The position numbers and the translations under genes are program-made. DNA of 64,000 nt, taken from the NCBI GenBank assembly GCA_015066875.1, contig SVNM01000003.1, positions 1 through 64,000 of the forward strand, written 5' to 3'. Below the pieces are notes generated by a model, which was given only the letters and a program-made list of their open reading frames with translations, did not search any database and was not told the DNA's origin. Origin of the DNA: Ruminococcus sp. GTDB lineage: Bacteria > Bacillota > Clostridia > Oscillospirales > Ruminococcaceae. Positions 61,818 to 64,000 of the stretch are shown here, in pieces (within the stretch, counting starts at the first letter, position 1; each line of letters begins with the position of its first letter).

Positions 61818-63641
61818 TTACATATCCTGTATGATTTTATAAAGCTCTGCTGAGATATCCATATTGACTCCCGCAATTTTTGCAAGCTCTTCTACAGAGG
61901 CTGATTTAAGCTTTTCCTTTGTTTTGAAGTGGAGCTTTAGTTTAGTGGCTTTTTTCTCGCCAATGCCTCTTACGTTTGTAAGCTCTGACTTGTAGGTTTT
62001 CTTCTTATGCTTTGCGTGCATAAAGCTTACCGAATAGCGATGAACCTCGTCCTGAATTCGTGTAACAAGCATAAATGCTGATTTCAGGTTATTTATCTGT
62101 ATCTCTCTTCCCTGAGAGGCTATGGCTCTTGTGCGGTGCTTGTTATCCTTGACCATACCGAAAACGGGGATATCCAGTCCCATTTCACGCACAACAGGCT
62201 CTACCGAGCTTACGTGTCCCTTGCCTCCGTCAAGGAGTATAAGGTCAGGAGTCCTTCTGAAATACTCGTCCTCATCATCGTTTTCAATACGTGCAAGACG
62301 ACGTCTCAGCACCTCCTGCATACTGCCATAGTCATTCTGAAAAGCCTGTTCCTTTATGCTGAAGCGTTTATATGCCTTTTTAAGAGGTCGTCCGTCCTCG
62401 AAAACAACCATTCCCGCAACCATTGACTCTGAGGAAAGGTTTGAAATATCGTATGCTTCTATATATTTGGGAGGCTTTTTCAGCCCCAGTATCTGTCCAA
62501 GTTCTTCAAGAGCAACCATTTCCTTGCCTGTGCGGTTGTTTTTCAGTGCGCAATACTCAGCACTGTTGTTTTTTGCAAGACGGACCAGCTCTGCCAGTCT
62601 GCCCCTCTTAGGAGCGCTGATTGTAACCTTTCTGCCTGACTGCACGCTTAAAAACTCACCGATAAGCTCTGCTTCGGCGGGAGTGTATTCCGTAAGTATC
62701 ACCTTTGGAATATCGCTTTTCCCGTGATAAAAACGAGTCATAAAAAGGCTGAGTATATCCTCGTCACCATCAGGCTTTTCAACCTCAAAAACAGCCTTGT
62801 CAAAAAGTCTGCTGTCTCTGTACATAAGAACAGAAATAAAAATTCCGCCGTAATGCTCAGCCATAGCGATTACATCTGCACAGCGCACGGCACTTCCGAT
62901 AATTTTCTGCTTTTCCGAAGCTTTTTTCACGGCATTTATACGGTCTCTCAGCATTATGGCGCGCTCGAAATCAAGATTTTCAGAAGCCTCTGCCATTTCC
63001 TTTTCCATACGCTCAACCGAATCCGCACTGCCGTTTCTGATATATTCAACAGCCTGTGCTATGGTCTTTTTATATTCCGAAGAGCTTACTTTTCCTCTGC
63101 AAAGTCCCATACACTGCTTTATATGGAAGTTAAGACAGGCTCTGCCCTTTCCGAAATCGCGTGGAAATTTCTTATGGCATACGGGAAGCATAAACACCTT
63201 GTTTGCCTCGTTTACAGCCTCTTTTGCTATAAATCCGCTTGTGTACGGTCCAAGATAGGTGCCCGGCTCTTTGGTATTCTTTTCAGCGGTAATGCGTGGA
63301 AACTCCTCATCTGAAATTCTGATATAGTGATAGCCCTTATCGTCCTTCAGCAGAATATTATACTTTGGCTTGTGCTGTTTTATGAGACTGCACTCAAGCA
63401 AGAGAGCTTCATACTCGCTGTCGGTAACGATGAAATCGTAATCGTGAACGTTTGAAACCATTGCCGAAACCTTTGGGGTATGGTCGGGATTTTCCCTGAA
63501 ATAGCTTGTTACACGGTTTTTCAGATTTTTCGCCTTGCCGATGTAGATAATAGCTCCCTCTTTATTTTTCATAATATAAACTCCCGGCGAGGAAGTCAGC
63601 TTTGAGGTTTTTTCCCTCAGAAAAGGAAGTCTTGTGTTCAT
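61818..63641 (-). CDS. uvrC: Excinuclease ABC subunit C
   Basis: 607 residues: GIY-YIG nuclease (about 15-95, GVYIMKNKEGAIIYIGKAKN), UVR coiled coil (about 195-235, EASENLDFERAIMLRDRINA), RNase H-like endonuclease (IEAYDISNLS, DLILLDGGKGH) and C-terminal helix-hairpin-helix pair (NVRGIGEKKATKLKLHF). ATG 63641 follows GTGGAG by nine bases; a GTG at 63656 overlaps that site. No LexA box was seen upstream. Confidence 0.95.
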   Translation of the reverse strand: MNTRLPFLREKTSKLTSSPGVYIMKNKEGAIIYIGKAKNLKNRVTSYFRENPDHTPKVSAMVSNVHDYDFIVTDSEYEALLLECSLIKQHKPKYNILLKDDKGYHYIRISDEEFPRITAEKNTKEPGTYLGPYTSGFIAKEAVNEANKVFMLPVCHKKFPRDFGKGRACLNFHIKQCMGLCRGKVSSSEYKKTIAQAVEYIRNGSADSVERMEKEMAEASENLDFERAIMLRDRINAVKKASEKQKIIGSAVRCADVIAMAEHYGGIFISVLMYRDSRLFDKAVFEVEKPDGDEDILSLFMTRFYHGKSDIPKVILTEYTPAEAELIGEFLSVQSGRKVTISAPKRGRLAELVRLAKNNSAEYCALKNNRTGKEMVALEELGQILGLKKPPKYIEAYDISNLSSESMVAGMVVFEDGRPLKKAYKRFSIKEQAFQNDYGSMQEVLRRRLARIENDDEDEYFRRTPDLILLDGGKGHVSSVEPVVREMGLDIPVFGMVKDNKHRTRAIASQGREIQINNLKSAFMLVTRIQDEVHRYSVSFMHAKHKKKTYKSELTNVRGIGEKKATKLKLHFKTKEKLKSASVEELAKIAGVNMDISAELYKIIQDM

Positions 63642-63670
63642 TTTATTTATCTCCACTAAGATTTTTTATT

Positions 63671-63699
63671 ATTATAGCATTATACGGAAAAGCTGTCAA
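63671..63699 (-). promoter_or_regulatory. Consensus promoter of uvrC
   Basis: Minus strand TTGACA (63694-63699), 17-base spacer, TATAAT (63671-63676). Confidence 0.87.
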
Positions 63700-63716
63700 A
63701 CATCAGCCTTTACGTC

Positions 63717-63744
63717 TTGACATTCTGAAATAATGTGGTATAAT
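63717..63744 (+). promoter_or_regulatory. Promoter of the predicted small RNA
   Basis: TTGACA (63717-63722), 16-base spacer, TATAAT (63739-63744), pointing into a stretch with no open frame but with a terminator about 60 bases on. Confidence 0.75.
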
Positions 63745-63750
63745 ATAAAT

Positions 63751-63845
63751 AGAAAAGGGTACTGCGATAAGCGGTTCTCCCGATAGTTTTTGATGTTAAA
63801 GAAACACCGCAAACTTTGGTCGAGTTGGGCGGTGTTTTTCTTTTT
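63751..63845 (+). ncRNA. Predicted small non-coding RNA of about 95 nt
   Basis: Starts about seven bases after a good -10 box and ends in an intrinsic terminator: AAACACCGC (63802-63810) pairs with GCGGTGTTT (63829-63837), with an inner AACT/AGTT, followed by a long T-rich tail. No ribosome site plus open frame lies inside. The 5' half contains GGTTCTCCCG. It does not carry the SRP, tmRNA, RNase P or 6S landmarks I know. Identity unknown. Confidence 0.55.
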
Positions 63846-63856
63846 GATAATAAAAC

Positions 63857-63879
63857 GGGAGCTCCTCATCAGAGCTCCC
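63857..63879. terminator. Terminator of the minus-strand gene at the window end
   Basis: GGGAGCTC (63857-63864) and GAGCTCCC (63872-63879) around a 7-base loop. On the minus strand it follows the stop at 63887 and continues GTTTTA; on the plus strand TTTAATTTT follows. Confidence 0.75.
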
Positions 63880-63886
63880 TTTAATT

Positions 63887-64000
63887 TTATGCTTCGGGGT
63901 TTTCGTTTACTGTTCTTGTGATGTTGGGAGCTCCGCCCTCTGTATTCATAGGAGTTCCGTCACGGTTGATCTGCTGTGCGTTGGGATCATACTTAAGAAT
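63887..64000 (-). CDS. C-terminal 37 residues of an unidentified protein (truncated)
   Basis: Open frame entering from the right window edge and ending at TAA 63887-63889. The tail is polar and probably disordered (DPNAQQINRDGTPMNTEGG, then NITRTVNENPEA), with no domain to recognise. The stop is followed by a terminator, which supports a real gene end. Its 5' part is outside the window. Confidence 0.55.
   Translation of the reverse strand: MLKYDPNAQQINRDGTPMNTEGGAPNITRTVNENPEA

Noticed and set aside
63751..63845. SRP 4.5S RNA because of GGTTCTCCCG
   Set aside because: The universally conserved GGAAG-type tetraloop region of SRP RNA is absent from the short transcript.
1..64000. Cohesin/scaffoldin gene, tRNA or rRNA genes, integrase or transposase
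   Set aside because: None was recognised on either strand, so the dockerin proteins must bind scaffolds encoded elsewhere and the repeats must be mobilised, if at all, in trans.

Overview
This 64 kb window comes from a low-to-moderate GC, Gram-positive, plant-polysaccharide-degrading gut bacterium, most likely a Ruminococcus of the R. flavefaciens type (Oscillospiraceae). The reasons are ten secreted proteins with type I dockerin modules (so a cellulosome-type system is expected, although no cohesin or scaffoldin lies here), long poly-threonine linkers, and classical Firmicutes markers: RicT/DarA/HolB gene order, a CwlD-like amidase, an M50 SpoIVFB-like protease, CIRCE, near-consensus TTGACA-N17-TATAAT promoters and strong AGGAGG ribosome sites. 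No rRNA, tRNA, CRISPR array or transposase gene was seen.

Layout. 1-3367 (minus): 3' truncated mreB, recD2 and a small membrane protein. 3753-8166 (plus): L-fucose operon fucA-fucU-kinase-fucI. 8265-9736 (minus): two tandem CAP-domain dockerin proteins. 10000-12300 (minus): an unusual HTH-cupin-acyl-CoA synthetase fusion. 12437-14318 (minus): three overlapping genes resembling an orphan phage tail/baseplate cassette, preceded by a strikingly base-paired 130-nt element. 14630-17695 (minus): PL11 rhamnogalacturonan lyase with dockerin. 17985-20303 (plus): nadB-nadC. 20784-22346 (minus): SGNH esterase-dockerin. 23193-26207 (minus): fur/zur-znuA-znuC-znuB under a Fur-type operator. 26435-32018 (plus): a gene pair behind two LexA-type boxes, then decarboxylase-darA-holB-ricT and queH-TPR. 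32406-33250: M50 protease pair flanked by inverted repeats. 33557-35196: radA and a zinc-ribbon protein. 35395-39384 (minus): second PL11 lyase and a GH5 endoglucanase, divergent from a PBP/GGDEF-like/AraC regulator (39619-41763). 42070-46069: cwlD-like amidase, prfB, and the rsmD-coaD operon. 46675-53079: membrane and zinc-ribbon proteins, a CotH-kinase lipoprotein, CIRCE-controlled htpG, rhomboid-like protein. 53109-61772: four leucine-rich-repeat dockerin proteins around metG and a SUKH protein. 61818-64000: uvrC, a probable small RNA, and the 3' end of an unidentified gene.

Function. The accessory genes form a secreted pectin/cellulose toolkit (two rhamnogalacturonan lyases, an endoglucanase, an esterase, LRR and CAP proteins) intended for docking to a scaffold; the fucose operon handles a released deoxysugar. 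These are interspersed with ordinary housekeeping genes rather than gathered in one locus.

The most notable non-coding signals are (i) five copies of a 268-403 bp palindromic, MITE-like repeat with compensatory changes between arms, two of which bracket the M50 protease genes as mirror images, and (ii) the nested multi-stem element upstream of the phage-like cassette, which has a competing pairing next to the ribosome binding site.
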